DNA of 38,957 nt from Deltaproteobacteria bacterium (GCA_019312665.1 JAFDCZ010000029.1:1-38957); one strand, 5' to 3'; shown: positions 1-8,896, counted from the stretch's first letter. A program made the numbers and translations. The notes: a model not told the origin generated them from the sequence alone.

Positions 1-1282
1 TGTCCTCGCGCACGACCCGCCAGATGCGTCCCGTCGCGCCCGGCGGTTCGAGACCGTGCTCTTTCACATAGGCGCGGAGATGGTCGGAGACATACTCCGC
101 GTGCTGGATCACCCCGCGGTACATGTCGATCACCCAGATCGAGCCATCGGGCCCGAAGTCCGCGTCGACCGGCCGGAAGCGTTCGTCGGTGGAGGCCAGG
201 AACTCCCGTTGACCCCATTGCTCATCTGAATAGAGCCGGTGCTCCGCGCGAAGCGTCGTGCCGTCACGCTCGATGGCGAAGTGCGCGACGGCGGCGCCAC
301 CGGATTCCGGAACGAAGGCATCGCCGACCCACTCCGGGCCGTATTGATTTCCGCGCTGGATCGCCAGCCCGCTGACCGCCGTCGGCCCGTCCTGCCGGCC
401 GTCGCTGCGAAGGGTGCCGCGAAGGTAGGCGCGATTCAGACCCGGGGCGACGCGGATTCCGAATACCTGCTCGCCCCGCGCGAGATCGATGTTCACTCCG
501 GGCTTCGGAGTGGCGGCTGCGGACGCGGGCTGGCGCATGGCGTAGTCCCCCGAGATCGCGTCGCCATACAGAAAACCGGAGTTGTGGTTGTAGTAGAGAC
601 GACCCGTGTCGTCCTGGGCGATCCCCCACTGGCCACGGAAGACCGTTTCCTGGATCTCGATCGATTCGCCGTTCATGCGAAAGCGGCGGTCGGACTTGGC
701 GTTGTAGATCCATCCGTCGAGGCCCGCGAGCAGGCCGTTCTCCTGATGCTCGGGATTTCCCGCGATGGCGTACTCGGTGAGGCGGATCTTCTCGTCGCAT
801 ACTCGATCGCCGCCCTGATCCGGACACAACCACAGATTTGGCGGCTCACCGATCAGCACACCCTCCGGAAGCACCGCGATCGCTCTCGGCATCACGAGGC
901 CATCCAGGAAGACGTTGCTGCGGTCCATCCGACCGTCGCTGTCCGTATCTTCCAGAACGACCACGCGTCCCACCGGAAGCTCCTCTCCTTTGCCGTCGAT
1001 GTCCGGCATGAAGCCACGCATCTCGACCACGTAGAGCCGGCCCTGGTCATCCCAATCCATCGCCACCGGATCGACGACCAACGGCTCCGCAGCGACGAGT
1101 TCCACGCGGAAACCGGGCACAGTCCTGAACGTGGCGAGTTCTTCGTCAGGAGAGAGAACCGGCGCCGGGGGAACCTCGATACGCGCCAGGATCTTCGCCG
1201 GATCCGGCCCTTGCCACCATTGCCAGGCCAGAACGAGTACGACGCCCAGGCCTAGCAGGACCAGGAGAATGCGGCGCATCAT
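1..1282 (-). CDS. Membrane-anchored PQQ-dependent-sugar-dehydrogenase-like beta-propeller protein, 3' end outside window
   Basis: About 427 N-terminal residues are visible; the gene continues past base 1. It starts [13 protein letters not shown], a single hydrophobic segment that would anchor or export it, followed by a propeller-type dehydrogenase domain: GFRVELVAAEPLVVDPVAMDW near residues 55-75, repeated strand pieces such as DDQGRLYVVEMRG and DFGPDGSIWVIDMYRG. This resembles the large 'membrane-bound dehydrogenase' proteins common in Planctomycetes/Verrucomicrobia, which often continue into HEAT repeats and a cytochrome c domain; that part would lie outside. The first ATG (1280-1282) overlaps the stop of the upstream flavin oxidoreductase as ATGA, so it belongs to the TetR-led operon. 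Substrate unknown. Confidence 0.75.
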   Translation of the reverse strand, partial: MMRRILLVLLGLGVVLVLAWQWWQGPDPAKILARIEVPPAPVLSPDEELATFRTVPGFRVELVAAEPLVVDPVAMDWDDQGRLYVVEMRGFMPDIDGKGEELPVGRVVVLEDTDSDGRMDRSNVFLDGLVMPRAIAVLPEGVLIGEPPNLWLCPDQGGDRVCDEKIRLTEYAIAGNPEHQENGLLAGLDGWIYNAKSDRRFRMNGESIEIQETVFRGQWGIAQDDTGRLYYNHNSGFLYGDAISGDYAMRQPASAAATPKPGVNIDLARGEQVFGIRVAPGLNRAYLRGTLRSDGRQDGPTAVSGLAIQRGNQYGPEWVGDAFVPESGGAAVAHFAIERDGTTLRAEHRLYSDEQWGQREFLASTDERFRPVDADFGPDGSIWVIDMYRGVIQHAEYVSDHLRAYVKEHGLEPPGATGRIWRVVRED

Positions 1283-2703
1283 CTCGCGGAACCTTTCGCT
1301 TGCCGTTTCAGCTCCGCCAACTCCTTGGCCTCCGGGCGACGCTTGTAGAATGGATCGATCGGATAGCATCCCGAGACCAGGCCACCTCGAGGCGCGGTCG
1401 TACAATCACTGAACGTGCGACAGACGAGGGGCCGTTTCAACGGCCGGCCCGCCAGGACGTCTCTGGGCAACTCGGGATACGAGAGCACCATCCGACCGAG
1501 GCCCACCACATCGGCATCCCCGCGCCGCACCACGGCCTGCGCCACGTGGGGAAGCCACTCCTGGAGGTACGTGTAGCCGGAACCCACGAAGCAAAGCCCA
1601 GGATGGCGGCTCTTGAGTTCTGCCGTGGCCCGCAGCTGCCGTGCAACTCCGACCAGAGGATCTTCGGGTGGACGGTAGCCGTCGGAGGGCGGATAGAAGG
1701 CGGGGCGTTGGACGTGCGGGTTGTAGTACGGGCTGCCGGCGGTCGTGCACAGCAGCGTCACGCCCGCAACTTGAAGTGCCGTCAACAGCCCATCTGTCTC
1801 GTCCAGATCGAGCCCCAGGCCATCTTGGCTTCCGCCGAACGGTTGTTGGTCCGAGGGTTCCGGACACCCGACACCGTCCTCTCCTGCGCGAAACGGGCAG
1901 AAGTCGAAGACCGAGAGCCGCACGCCGATGGCCAGCCGGGGAGCCTCACGCTTCACCGCCTCGATGGCGCGCAACAAGAAGCGTGAGCGTCCCTCCAGCC
2001 CGCCGCCGTAGGGGCCCGGTCGCGTTCGGGCGGAGAGGAGTTCATGGCCGAGGTAGCCGTGACAAGCCTTCACATCGACGAAACCGAAGCCCGCTTCTTG
2101 CGCCGATTTTGCAACCGCCGCGTAGTCCCCGATCAAGTCGTCGAGCTCTGCGTCTGAGAACAGCGCCTCGTCCGAAGTGATGCCAACCCGTGCGTCGAGC
2201 ACCGGATGACGGAAGGCGATGCGGGGTGCTGGCCGACCCTGAGGCCGGGCGTAGCGGCCCGAGTGCGTGAGCTGGAGCCCTGTCAGGAAATCTTCGGATC
2301 CACCGGCGTGCTCCTCATGGGAAGCCACCAGCAAGTCGTGAAGCTCCACGAGATCCCGCCCGGTGCTCGGATTGCGGGCCAGCTGATTCGGATTGGCGCG
2401 GCCTTCGGGGCGCACGGCGTACGCCTCGCCACCCCAGATGAGCTTTGCGCCGCTGGCGCCGAAGCGTGTCCAACGCCGTCGCAGGAGGTCGGTCGGCCTC
2501 CCCTCGGCGGTTGCGTCCCAGCCTTCCATCGGAAGGATGGCAAAGCGGTTGCCTAGCGTTCTGCCTGCGACGTCCAACGGCTGGGCAAGAGGCCCGTCCG
2601 GGGCGACTTCCTCATCGAGAGGAAGCTCGATTCCCAGTTCTTCCAGATAGGCTGTGAGCTTTTCCAGGCTGCGAAGGCGCGAGAGCTTCCGGGGCTCGGT
2701 CAC
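1279..2703 (-). CDS. NADH:flavin oxidoreductase, Old Yellow Enzyme family
   Basis: A 474-residue FMN-dependent ene-reductase/dehydrogenase-type TIM barrel. The barrel begins after about 50 residues with [18 protein letters not shown], then [22 protein letters not shown] (substrate/FMN-side His), [17 protein letters not shown] (conserved HGYL..LLS) and a C-terminal [15 protein letters not shown], where the phosphate of FMN is normally bound. There is no C-terminal iron-sulfur/FAD half as in 2,4-dienoyl-CoA reductase, so it is the short OYE type. It overlaps the upstream aldolase gene and the downstream dehydrogenase gene by 4 bases each, so it is translated with them. The substrate is probably an unsaturated carbonyl compound made or used in the same pathway (inference). 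Confidence 0.88.
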   Translation of the reverse strand: MTEPRKLSRLRSLEKLTAYLEELGIELPLDEEVAPDGPLAQPLDVAGRTLGNRFAILPMEGWDATAEGRPTDLLRRRWTRFGASGAKLIWGGEAYAVRPEGRANPNQLARNPSTGRDLVELHDLLVASHEEHAGGSEDFLTGLQLTHSGRYARPQGRPAPRIAFRHPVLDARVGITSDEALFSDAELDDLIGDYAAVAKSAQEAGFGFVDVKACHGYLGHELLSARTRPGPYGGGLEGRSRFLLRAIEAVKREAPRLAIGVRLSVFDFCPFRAGEDGVGCPEPSDQQPFGGSQDGLGLDLDETDGLLTALQVAGVTLLCTTAGSPYYNPHVQRPAFYPPSDGYRPPEDPLVGVARQLRATAELKSRHPGLCFVGSGYTYLQEWLPHVAQAVVRRGDADVVGLGRMVLSYPELPRDVLAGRPLKRPLVCRTFSDCTTAPRGGLVSGCYPIDPFYKRRPEAKELAELKRQAKGSAR

Positions 2704-3647
2704 AGGTAGGCCTCCAGTCGTCGGGCGATGTCCGCCAGCGGAGCCCGATCGCTTCCGGGACGCTCCGGGGAACCGGGATGGGTATGTGCACTTGCGATGC
2801 GGCCGCGAAGCTCCAGAAACATCGCAGCGTCGTGCTTGTAGGCCGGCACGGGATCGCGAAAGGCGAAGCAGCCCAGGTACTGGAGCAGATCGTTCAGCTC
2901 ATAGAAGGTGGGATCTTGCGCTTCCCACAGGCGATCCCGCAACGCGAAATGCTCGGGGGAGAACGCCGAGAGCCCGAGCAGGTAATCGCTGCCGTACATG
3001 ACCATGTCGATTGCCAGGTCGTTTCCCGTCAGCACGAGGAAGTCCGGCCGCCTGGCATCGCGGAGCGCCAGACGATCCCATTCGAGCTGACGCGAGAGCG
3101 ACGAGTGCTTCGCGCCGATGCACTGCGGGATGGCCATCAGCTGGGCGTAGGCGTCGAGGTCATAGATGCGCCCGTAAGGCACGAACATCGAGCCGAGTTC
3201 GAAGCCGATGAAGCGATCGCTCGTCTGCGCCAGCCCTGCATGGGCGCCGGCCCAATCCTGACCGTCCAGGGAAGTCAAGCCGTTGGAGGGAAAGACGACC
3301 GGGATTCCGCCTCGAGATTCGATCGCCTCCATGGCCGAGGAGGTCGCCTCGGGGTTCCATGGGGCTCCGGCCCGATCACGAACGTGCGCACCCGCGGCGA
3401 ATCCTTCCCCGTAGACGGACTTCGCCGTATCGAGAACCTGGTGGCGCGTAGCATCGTCGAGCAACTGCACATAGCCCGTGTCCATGTTCACCGCGGGCGT
3501 GAGCCCCGCCTCAGCCGTATTGGAAAGCAGTGCGCGGAAGCCCTGCCAATCGATCTCTCGCGTCGCGGTGATGGGCAGCAACACCGCCGACATACCGTGA
3601 ACCTTTCGCCCGAGCTTCACCAGTTGGCTCGGATGGAGCTCGCTCAT
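2700..3647 (-). CDS. Dihydrodipicolinate synthase / N-acetylneuraminate lyase family protein
   Basis: A 315-residue class I aldolase/lyase-type TIM barrel. The likely Schiff-base lysine is K180 in IGAKHSS; N-terminal strands [10 protein letters not shown] and [16 protein letters not shown] occupy the usual substrate-loop positions. The family includes true DapA but also many lyases and dehydratases acting on 2-oxo acids. This copy lacks an obvious DapA GTTGE motif (here NMDTGY), and the organism also carries dapL, so a catabolic role is more likely than lysine synthesis. It overlaps the TetR gene upstream and the OYE gene downstream by 4 bases each. Confidence 0.85.
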   Translation of the reverse strand: MSELHPSQLVKLGRKVHGMSAVLLPITATREIDWQGFRALLSNTAEAGLTPAVNMDTGYVQLLDDATRHQVLDTAKSVYGEGFAAGAHVRDRAGAPWNPEATSSAMEAIESRGGIPVVFPSNGLTSLDGQDWAGAHAGLAQTSDRFIGFELGSMFVPYGRIYDLDAYAQLMAIPQCIGAKHSSLSRQLEWDRLALRDARRPDFLVLTGNDLAIDMVMYGSDYLLGLSAFSPEHFALRDRLWEAQDPTFYELNDLLQYLGCFAFRDPVPAYKHDAAMFLELRGRIASAHTHPGSPERPGSDRAPLADIARRLEAYL

Positions 3648-4303
3648 GAGAGGACCACTGGGCGCAGATATCCGCGAACCACATCCTGCACATGTCGGCG
3701 CCGAGCCTCCTTCTCGCTCTCGGCAAGAAGATCCCGATCGAAGACCGTGCCTAACGTGTGAGCATTCGAGAGGTAAAAATAGCCGAGAGCAGCGATCGAG
3801 ATGTAGAGCTGGACCGGATCGACATCTGCGCGGAAGTCGCCGCGAGCGATGCCGCGTTCGAGAATCTCGCCGATGCGATCGACCAGCGGATGGTGAAGGG
3901 CGCGAACCTGCTTCGAACGCTTCAGATGACGCGCCCGGTGAAGGTTCTCGCTGTTCAGGAGGGTGATGAACTCCGGGTGCTCCAGGAAATACTCCCAGGT
4001 GAAATCAACCAGACGCTCCATCGCCTCGGGCGGGTTCTCGGTTTCGAGTTCGAGGGCCGCCTCGGCACCTCGGATGTTGGCGTAGACCTCCTCCAGGACG
4101 GCGAGAAACAGCGCCTGCTTGTTCCCGAAGTAGTGGTAGAGGAGCGCCTTGTTCACACCGGCTCCCCGGGCGATCTCGTCGACGCGAGCGCCACCGAGGC
4201 CATGAGCTGCGAAAGCTGCGGTCGCGGCGGCCAGGATGCCAGCACGAGTGCGCACCGCGTCTCGCGGCCTGTAGGGCAGCTTTCGGAAGGTCTGAGCGGG
4301 CAT
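3644..4303 (-). CDS. TetR/AcrR family transcriptional regulator
   Basis: A 219-residue regulator with the typical N-terminal helix-turn-helix at residues 35-65: [28 protein letters not shown], in which the LYHYFGNK stretch is the family hallmark. The C-terminal ligand domain is all-helical and not diagnostic. It is the first gene of the leftward operon and starts 8 bases from a 24-bp imperfect palindrome at 4311-4334, which also lies immediately before the divergent enolase-family gene. Autoregulation and control of both arms is the natural inference, with a pathway intermediate as effector. The stop overlaps the start of the downstream aldolase gene. Confidence 0.93.
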   Translation of the reverse strand: MPAQTFRKLPYRPRDAVRTRAGILAAATAAFAAHGLGGARVDEIARGAGVNKALLYHYFGNKQALFLAVLEEVYANIRGAEAALELETENPPEAMERLVDFTWEYFLEHPEFITLLNSENLHRARHLKRSKQVRALHHPLVDRIGEILERGIARGDFRADVDPVQLYISIAALGYFYLSNAHTLGTVFDRDLLAESEKEARRRHVQDVVRGYLRPVVLS

Positions 4304-4310
4304 TGCGCTT

Positions 4311-4334
4311 ATATAACCAAACAGTTAGTTATAT
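4311..4334. promoter_or_regulatory. Palindromic operator, probably bound by the adjacent TetR regulator
   Basis: ATATAAC at 4311-4317 is matched by GTTATAT at 4328-4334, a perfect 7-base inverted repeat; 9 of 12 base pairs over the 24-bp site are symmetric. The core reads TAAC-N10-GTTA, with inner TAAC-N6-GTTA as well. Size and AT-rich symmetry suit a TetR-family dimer. It sits in the 39-bp gap between divergent genes, so one site could repress both promoters. Confidence 0.7.
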
Positions 4335-4342
4335 GCCACCTC

Positions 4343-5740
4343 ATGGAGATCCGAATTCAATCGGTGGCCTTCGCCGGGCAGCTCCTGCGTGCCCGTATCC
4401 CCTTCCGTTTCGGGAAGGTCACGGTCACGGAAGCACCCCTGGTCACGGCTCGGGTGGAAATCTCGAACGGCCACGAGCGGACCGTCGGGCATAGTGCGGA
4501 CCTGGCCGTACCGAAGTGGTTCGAGAAGGACGCCCGCAAGACCGCCGGCGAGGATATGCGAGAGCTCTTCGCAAGCACCCTGCGTGCAGGACGGGCTTTC
4601 GAAGGGCGCGCTGGAACGGCTTTCCAGATCTGGCAGGCCGCGCACGCGAACACCACGAGCCTGGTCGATGGCTACGGCCTCGCTCTGGTCGAACGGGCGA
4701 CGCTCGATGCCGTGTGTCGCAGCGCGGGCATTTCATTTCGTGGGGCCCTCGAGGAGGACGTGTTCGGGTTCGACCCGAGCGCGCTGCTGCCCGAAACGGC
4801 CGGGCTCCGCAGCCCTGCCCTGCTCGCGCCCGAACCGCCTTCCCATGTCTTGCTGCGACATACGGTCGGCGGGCTCGACCCGCTGGAAAGCCGTGAGGTA
4901 ACAGCCGAGCTGCGAGGCGAAGACGGTCATCCGGTTGCGCTCGAAGAAGACATCCAGCGCTTCGATCTTCGGGCCTACAAGCTCAAGCTCGGTGGGGATC
5001 CCGCCGTCGATCTGCGCCGGTTGACGGCCATCGCCCGAGTCGTTGCCGAGCACTCAAAGCCGGGCCCGCTGTTCACGCTCGATGCCAATGAGCAGTACGC
5101 CAACCTGCGCGAACTGGCGCGCCTGCTCGACCTCCTGGCGGCGGATCCCGATGGCCGCTCCGTGCTGGACGGGCTCGCCTACATCGAGCAACCCCTGCCG
5201 CGGGAACAGAGCTTCGACCCGGCCAGTGCGGACGACGTTCGTGCAATTTCCCAAACCGCCCCCCTCCTGATCGATGAGGCCGACAGCTCGATCGATGCGT
5301 TCTCCCGTGCCCTTGCGATCGGTTACCGGGGCGTGTCGGTCAAGAACTGCAAGGGAATCTTCCGCGCCCTCGCCAATCGTGCGCTCTGCCTCACTCGCGG
5401 CGAGGGTGCCTTCCAGACCTCCGAGGATCTGACCAACCTTCCCGTTCTCTCCCTGCAGCAGGATCTCACGACCCTTGCCGCCCTGGGCTTGCCGCATACC
5501 GAGCGCAATGGTCATCATTTCTTTCCCGGGTTGAGCGTCGTCCCTCCGGCCGAGGCCGAAGCCGCCCTCGTCGCCCAGCCCGATCTCTACGAACGCCAGG
5601 ATGAGCACATCGTGTTGAAGATTCGGGAAGGTCGCCTGTCGCTCGATTGCCAGCACGCAACGGGTTACGGCTGCAATTCACCGATCTCGTGGAGCGAGCG
5701 ATCGCCGCTGGACCGCGTCGCCAAGGAACTCCCGAAGTGA
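4343..5740 (+). CDS. Enolase-superfamily protein (mandelate racemase / muconate-lactonising enzyme type)
   Basis: A 465-residue enzyme; I place the start at the ATG giving MEIRIQSVAFAGQ, the normal first strand of the capping domain, although the open frame runs further upstream across the TetR gene. The barrel shows a K-x-K pair (K213, K215 in YKLKLGG), metal ligands D247 (LDANE), E282 (YIEQPLPRE) and D311/E312 (LLIDEADS), and a late lysine K334 (VSVKNCKG). This is the muconate-lactonising/o-succinylbenzoate-synthase/racemase catalytic layout and needs Mg or Mn. It is longer than the usual 350-400 residues because of an insertion around 165-205. No menaquinone genes are near, so it is likely a catabolic racemase, dehydratase or cycloisomerase. 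Confidence 0.85.
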   Translation: MEIRIQSVAFAGQLLRARIPFRFGKVTVTEAPLVTARVEISNGHERTVGHSADLAVPKWFEKDARKTAGEDMRELFASTLRAGRAFEGRAGTAFQIWQAAHANTTSLVDGYGLALVERATLDAVCRSAGISFRGALEEDVFGFDPSALLPETAGLRSPALLAPEPPSHVLLRHTVGGLDPLESREVTAELRGEDGHPVALEEDIQRFDLRAYKLKLGGDPAVDLRRLTAIARVVAEHSKPGPLFTLDANEQYANLRELARLLDLLAADPDGRSVLDGLAYIEQPLPREQSFDPASADDVRAISQTAPLLIDEADSSIDAFSRALAIGYRGVSVKNCKGIFRALANRALCLTRGEGAFQTSEDLTNLPVLSLQQDLTTLAALGLPHTERNGHHFFPGLSVVPPAEAEAALVAQPDLYERQDEHIVLKIREGRLSLDCQHATGYGCNSPISWSERSPLDRVAKELPK

Positions 5741-7110
5741 GCGGAGCTGAGCCCGACGACCGTTGGCAGGGCTTGCGCATGGCGAGCCCGCCCGATCCGG
5801 TAGCGCTGGCTCGAGAGCGGGAATTTCTGGAGGGGCTGTCGAAGCAACCCCTCGCGCGGCGCGCACGCGGCTATCTGCGAATGCTAGGCCCTGGCTACAT
5901 GCAGAGCGCAATGACGCTGGGAGGTGGAACCGTCTCCTCGGCACTCTTTGCCGGCGCCATCTTCGGATACCAACTGCTCTGGGTTGCCCCCATTGCCATG
6001 GCGCTGGGCATGGTGATGCTGACCGCGATCTCGTGGCAAACGCTCTCGACCGGACGCCGGCCCTGGCCCGCCATGCGCGAACACGCCGGCCCCTTCTTCG
6101 CCTGGGCCTGGGCATTGGGTGCGCTGATCTCCTCGATCATCTGGCAGTTCCCCCAATACGCCCTGGCTTCTGCGGTGCTCGTCGACCTGGGCGATCTGGC
6201 CGGCCTGGCAGATCTCTCGCCCATCCTCACCGGCGGCCTCGTGCTCGTCGCCGCCGTTCTCGTCTCCAGCATGTATGGGCGCTCGGAACGCTGGGTCCGC
6301 GCCTATGAACGGCTGTTGCAAACGCTGGTGTGGGGCATCGTCGTCTGCTTCGCGTGGGTGGTGTTCCAGACCGGCGTCACGGATTGGGACGGACTCTTCC
6401 GCGGCTTCTTCAGCTTCCAGGTCCCCGACGAACGCAACGGCATTGCCGGGGTGACCCTCATCTTGTCCGGCGTGTCGGCGGCGGTCGGTGTGAACATGGT
6501 ATTCCTCTACCCGTACACACTCCTGGCCCGCGGCTGGGGCCGCGAGCACCGCGAACTCTCCCAGTTCGACTTGATGCTCGGGATGTTCGTGCCCTACACG
6601 ATCGCGGTCAGCCTGGTCGTGATCGCCACCGCCAACACCCTGCATCTCGACCCAGCCTACGAGAGCATGCGCCTCTCCCCGGTCCAAGCAGCCCAGGTGC
6701 TGGCCCAGGGGGTCGGCCCGATCGCAGGCCGCCTGGTGTTCGGCATCGGCGTGCTCGGCATGGCGTTCTCCTCGATCACGCTGCAGATGCTCACCTGCGG
6801 ATTCGTCGGCGTGGAGCTCCTGAACCTCAGCGTCGGCAGCTGGCAGCATCGGCTCGCCACCTGGTTGCCCGTCCCCGGCGTCCTCGGCTGCGTCTACTGG
6901 AGCGACATGGCCGTCTGGGTGGCCGTGCCCACCAACATCATCTGCGGCTTCTTCCTGCCCGCGGCCTACGTGGGCTTCTGCCTGCTCCAACGCAGCCGCG
7001 CCTACCTGGGAGAAGACCGTCCTTCTGGCCTGCGCGGTGCGCTCTGGTTTGCGGCGATGGTGGGTGTAACGATCTTCCTGATCGTGTTCCTTGGTTGGTA
7101 CATCTCCTAG
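5737..7110 (+). CDS. Nramp-fold membrane transporter, non-canonical metal-site residues
   Basis: A polytopic membrane protein of 457 residues with roughly 11 hydrophobic segments. The segment GPGYMQSAMTLGGGTVSSALFAGAIFGYQLLW (residues 51-82) aligns with transmembrane helix 1 of Nramp transporters, but the metal-binding DPGN motif is replaced by LGGG, and the helix 6 MPH motif is absent (GVNMVFLYPY, 251-260). I start it at GTG 5737, which overlaps the previous stop as GTGA and has an AAGGA site 9 bases upstream; an in-frame ATG at 5779 is the alternative. Coupling to the enolase-family gene suggests shared function. It may move an organic substrate or a metal by a different site. Confidence 0.8.
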   Translation: MSGAEPDDRWQGLRMASPPDPVALAREREFLEGLSKQPLARRARGYLRMLGPGYMQSAMTLGGGTVSSALFAGAIFGYQLLWVAPIAMALGMVMLTAISWQTLSTGRRPWPAMREHAGPFFAWAWALGALISSIIWQFPQYALASAVLVDLGDLAGLADLSPILTGGLVLVAAVLVSSMYGRSERWVRAYERLLQTLVWGIVVCFAWVVFQTGVTDWDGLFRGFFSFQVPDERNGIAGVTLILSGVSAAVGVNMVFLYPYTLLARGWGREHRELSQFDLMLGMFVPYTIAVSLVVIATANTLHLDPAYESMRLSPVQAAQVLAQGVGPIAGRLVFGIGVLGMAFSSITLQMLTCGFVGVELLNLSVGSWQHRLATWLPVPGVLGCVYWSDMAVWVAVPTNIICGFFLPAAYVGFCLLQRSRAYLGEDRPSGLRGALWFAAMVGVTIFLIVFLGWYIS

Positions 7111-7133
7111 GAAGGCGAAGAGGAGAAGTCTAC

Positions 7134-7565
7134 ATGGCCGGGTCCATCAAGTACCGGAAGCTCGAGAACTACAAGTACCAGCTCATGGAGAAGTACGTTC
7201 ATGACACCCGCTGGAGCCTCCCAGAAAAAGCGGCCATGAGCGGAGGTTGGACCGCCTTGTCGAAGACCGGGAAGCTCACCATCAAGAAGGGCTACGCGTG
7301 GGATGGTCCGAGCGGCCCCGCGATCGACACCAAGAACTTCATGCGAGGCTCCCTCATTCACGACGCGCTCTACCAGTTGATGCGCGAGGGCCTTCTGCCG
7401 GGAAGAAAACGCAAACCCGCGGACGTCCTGCTGTGGCTGATCTGTCTCGACGACGGGATGTCCCGCACCCGCGCCGACTACGTCTTCCACGCGGTTCGGG
7501 TCTTCGGTGGACGAGCGGCAAGGGCTCGCAAGAAGCCCGAGCAGGTCATCCTCGAAGCGCCTTGA
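7134..7565 (+). CDS. DUF1353 family protein
   Basis: A 143-residue protein with the DUF1353 signature YAWDGPSGPAIDTKNF followed by RGSLIHDALYQLMR. The family is found in bacteria and tailed phages; its function is unknown. The ATG has a strong AGGAG site at 7121-7125. It follows the transporter by 23 bases in the same direction and could be the last gene of that unit. The 3' end converges on the P450 gene. It may be a captured phage gene, but no other phage genes are near. Confidence 0.85.
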   Translation: MAGSIKYRKLENYKYQLMEKYVHDTRWSLPEKAAMSGGWTALSKTGKLTIKKGYAWDGPSGPAIDTKNFMRGSLIHDALYQLMREGLLPGRKRKPADVLLWLICLDDGMSRTRADYVFHAVRVFGGRAARARKKPEQVILEAP

Positions 7566-8881
7566 TTCCCTAGAGCCTTGCTCCCGGTGTAAACCGACAA
7601 GGCATCCGCTTCACACCGTGGATGAATGCCGAGAGCAACCTCTCCGGGTACTCGGTCACCTGCAGGTCCGGCATACGCGTGAAGATCTCGCGGAACATCA
7701 CCTTGAGCTCGCGGCGGGCCAAAGATCTCGCGGAACATCACCTTGAGCTCGCGGCGGGCCAGGTTCGCGCCCAGGCAGAAGTGCGGGCCGGGGCCGCCGA
7801 AGCCGACGTGCTCGTTGGGTGTGCGCGTGACGTCGAAGCGGTAGGGCTCGTCGAAGGCGGCTTCGTCGCGGTTGCCCGAGTTGTACCAGAGGACGAGCTT
7901 GTCGCCTTCCTCGAACTCCTGGCCCGAGAGGACGGTCTTGCGGGTCACGGTGCGGCGAAAATGAATCACGGGCGTGGCCCAACGCACGATCTCCTCGATC
8001 GCGGTGGGGGCGACGCCGTCGAAATCCGCCGCCCATTTCGCGCGCTCATCGGGGAAGTCGCAGAGCGCCTTCATGCCGTGGCTCATGGCCGTGCGCGTGG
8101 TCTCGTTCCCTGCGACGACCAGCAGCACGAAGAAGGAAGCGAGCTCGGCTTGCTCGAGGGTCCCACCTTCGAGCTCGGTGTTGACGAGCTTCGAGGTCAG
8201 ATCGTCAGCGGGCTCGCGCCTGCGTAGCTCGGCCAACTCCTTCATCAGGTTGCCGAGGGCGGCGCCGGCCTCGAGGGCTGCTGCCACCGGGCTCTTGCCG
8301 GGCTCCACGTAATCCGGATCGCCCAGGCCAAGGATGGTGTTGGTCTGGTCGAAGACGAACGCTTCCTGGCTCTCGGGGATGCCCATCATGTCGCAGATGA
8401 TCCCGAGCGGAAGCGGAGCAGCGATCTCGGAAACGAAATCGCATTCGCCCTTCTCGATCACACGGTCGATCACTTTCGTTGCGCGCCGCTCTACGTTCGC
8501 ATCGATCCTGGCCAGCGCGTGGCGGGTGAACCCGCGGTTGACGATGCGGCGCAAGCGGCCGTGGCGCGGATCGTCCATGTTGATCATGGAGCCGAAGAAC
8601 TCGTTGAAGGCCTCGGGCATGTCGCCGATCTGGGTGCCCTTGCCCGAGCAGAAGAGCTCCGGATCCCGGCTGACCGCCTGAATGTCCGCGTGCCGGCTGA
8701 GTGCGTAGAAGCCGCGACCCTTCGGCAGTTCCGGGATCAGCTCGCGTTCTTCATGGAAAGAGATCGGCCTCTCGCGGCGCAAGGTCTGGAACGCTCCCTC
8801 GCGCTCCTCTGCCGGGCGGACCCAGAAAAGCGGATCTCCGAGATCGATCTCATCGACGGACAGGGATTCCTTGGGTTTCAT
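7478..8881 (-). CDS. Cytochrome P450, C-terminus frameshifted by a 40-bp duplication
   Basis: A bacterial P450 with all core motifs: I-helix AGNETT (257-262), K-helix E297-x-x-R300, and haem loop FGGPGPHFCLG with ligand C369. The FxxGxHxCLG and YNSGNRDE patterns recall the CYP125/CYP124/CYP142 group that hydroxylates sterol side chains or methyl-branched lipids (resemblance only). After F387 the frame is shifted by an exact 40-bp tandem duplication (7682-7721 = 7722-7761), giving about 80 non-P450 residues that end antisense inside the DUF1353 gene. With one copy removed, the frame ends at TAG 7570-7572 and gives a normal 423-residue protein ending ...CRFTPGARL. GAGG lies 6 bases before the ATG; the gene follows the PQQ dehydrogenase by 15 bases. 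Confidence 0.9.
   Translation of the reverse strand: MKPKESLSVDEIDLGDPLFWVRPAEEREGAFQTLRRERPISFHEERELIPELPKGRGFYALSRHADIQAVSRDPELFCSGKGTQIGDMPEAFNEFFGSMINMDDPRHGRLRRIVNRGFTRHALARIDANVERRATKVIDRVIEKGECDFVSEIAAPLPLGIICDMMGIPESQEAFVFDQTNTILGLGDPDYVEPGKSPVAAALEAGAALGNLMKELAELRRREPADDLTSKLVNTELEGGTLEQAELASFFVLLVVAGNETTRTAMSHGMKALCDFPDERAKWAADFDGVAPTAIEEIVRWATPVIHFRRTVTRKTVLSGQEFEEGDKLVLWYNSGNRDEAAFDEPYRFDVTRTPNEHVGFGGPGPHFCLGANLARRELKVMFREIFGPPRAQGDVPRDLHAYAGPAGDRVPGEVALGIHPRCEADALSVYTGSKALGNQGASRMTCSGFLRALAARPPKTRTAWKT
7682..7761. repeat. Exact 40-bp tandem duplication in the P450 3' end
   Basis: Bases 7682-7721 and 7722-7761 are identical. Each unit begins AAGATCTCGCGGAACATCAC and ends in GCGGCGGGCCA. 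Forty is not a multiple of three, so the duplication alters the reading frame of the P450 for the last 37 codons of its proper C-terminus. It may be a real slippage mutation or an assembly/sequencing error. Confidence 0.97.
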
Positions 8882-8896
8882 GCGTACCTCAGATCG

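Noticed and set aside
2700-3647. True DapA (4-hydroxy-tetrahydrodipicolinate synthase)
   Set aside because: The GTTGE-type loop is absent and its operon partners are redox enzymes and a TetR regulator, not lysine genes.
3758-4342. Upstream extension of the enolase-superfamily reading frame by 195 codons
   Set aside because: It is antisense to the TetR gene; the family N-terminus begins at ATG 4343, and the extension has no protein character.
5884-6990. A 368-codon open frame on the minus strand opposite the transporter
   Set aside because: Charged, His/Asp/Gly-rich shadow of a membrane-protein gene with no motif of its own.
7134-7565. A prophage remnant, because DUF1353 occurs in phages
   Set aside because: No integrase, structural or lysis genes are near, and the gene sits neatly behind the transporter with its own strong ribosome-binding site.
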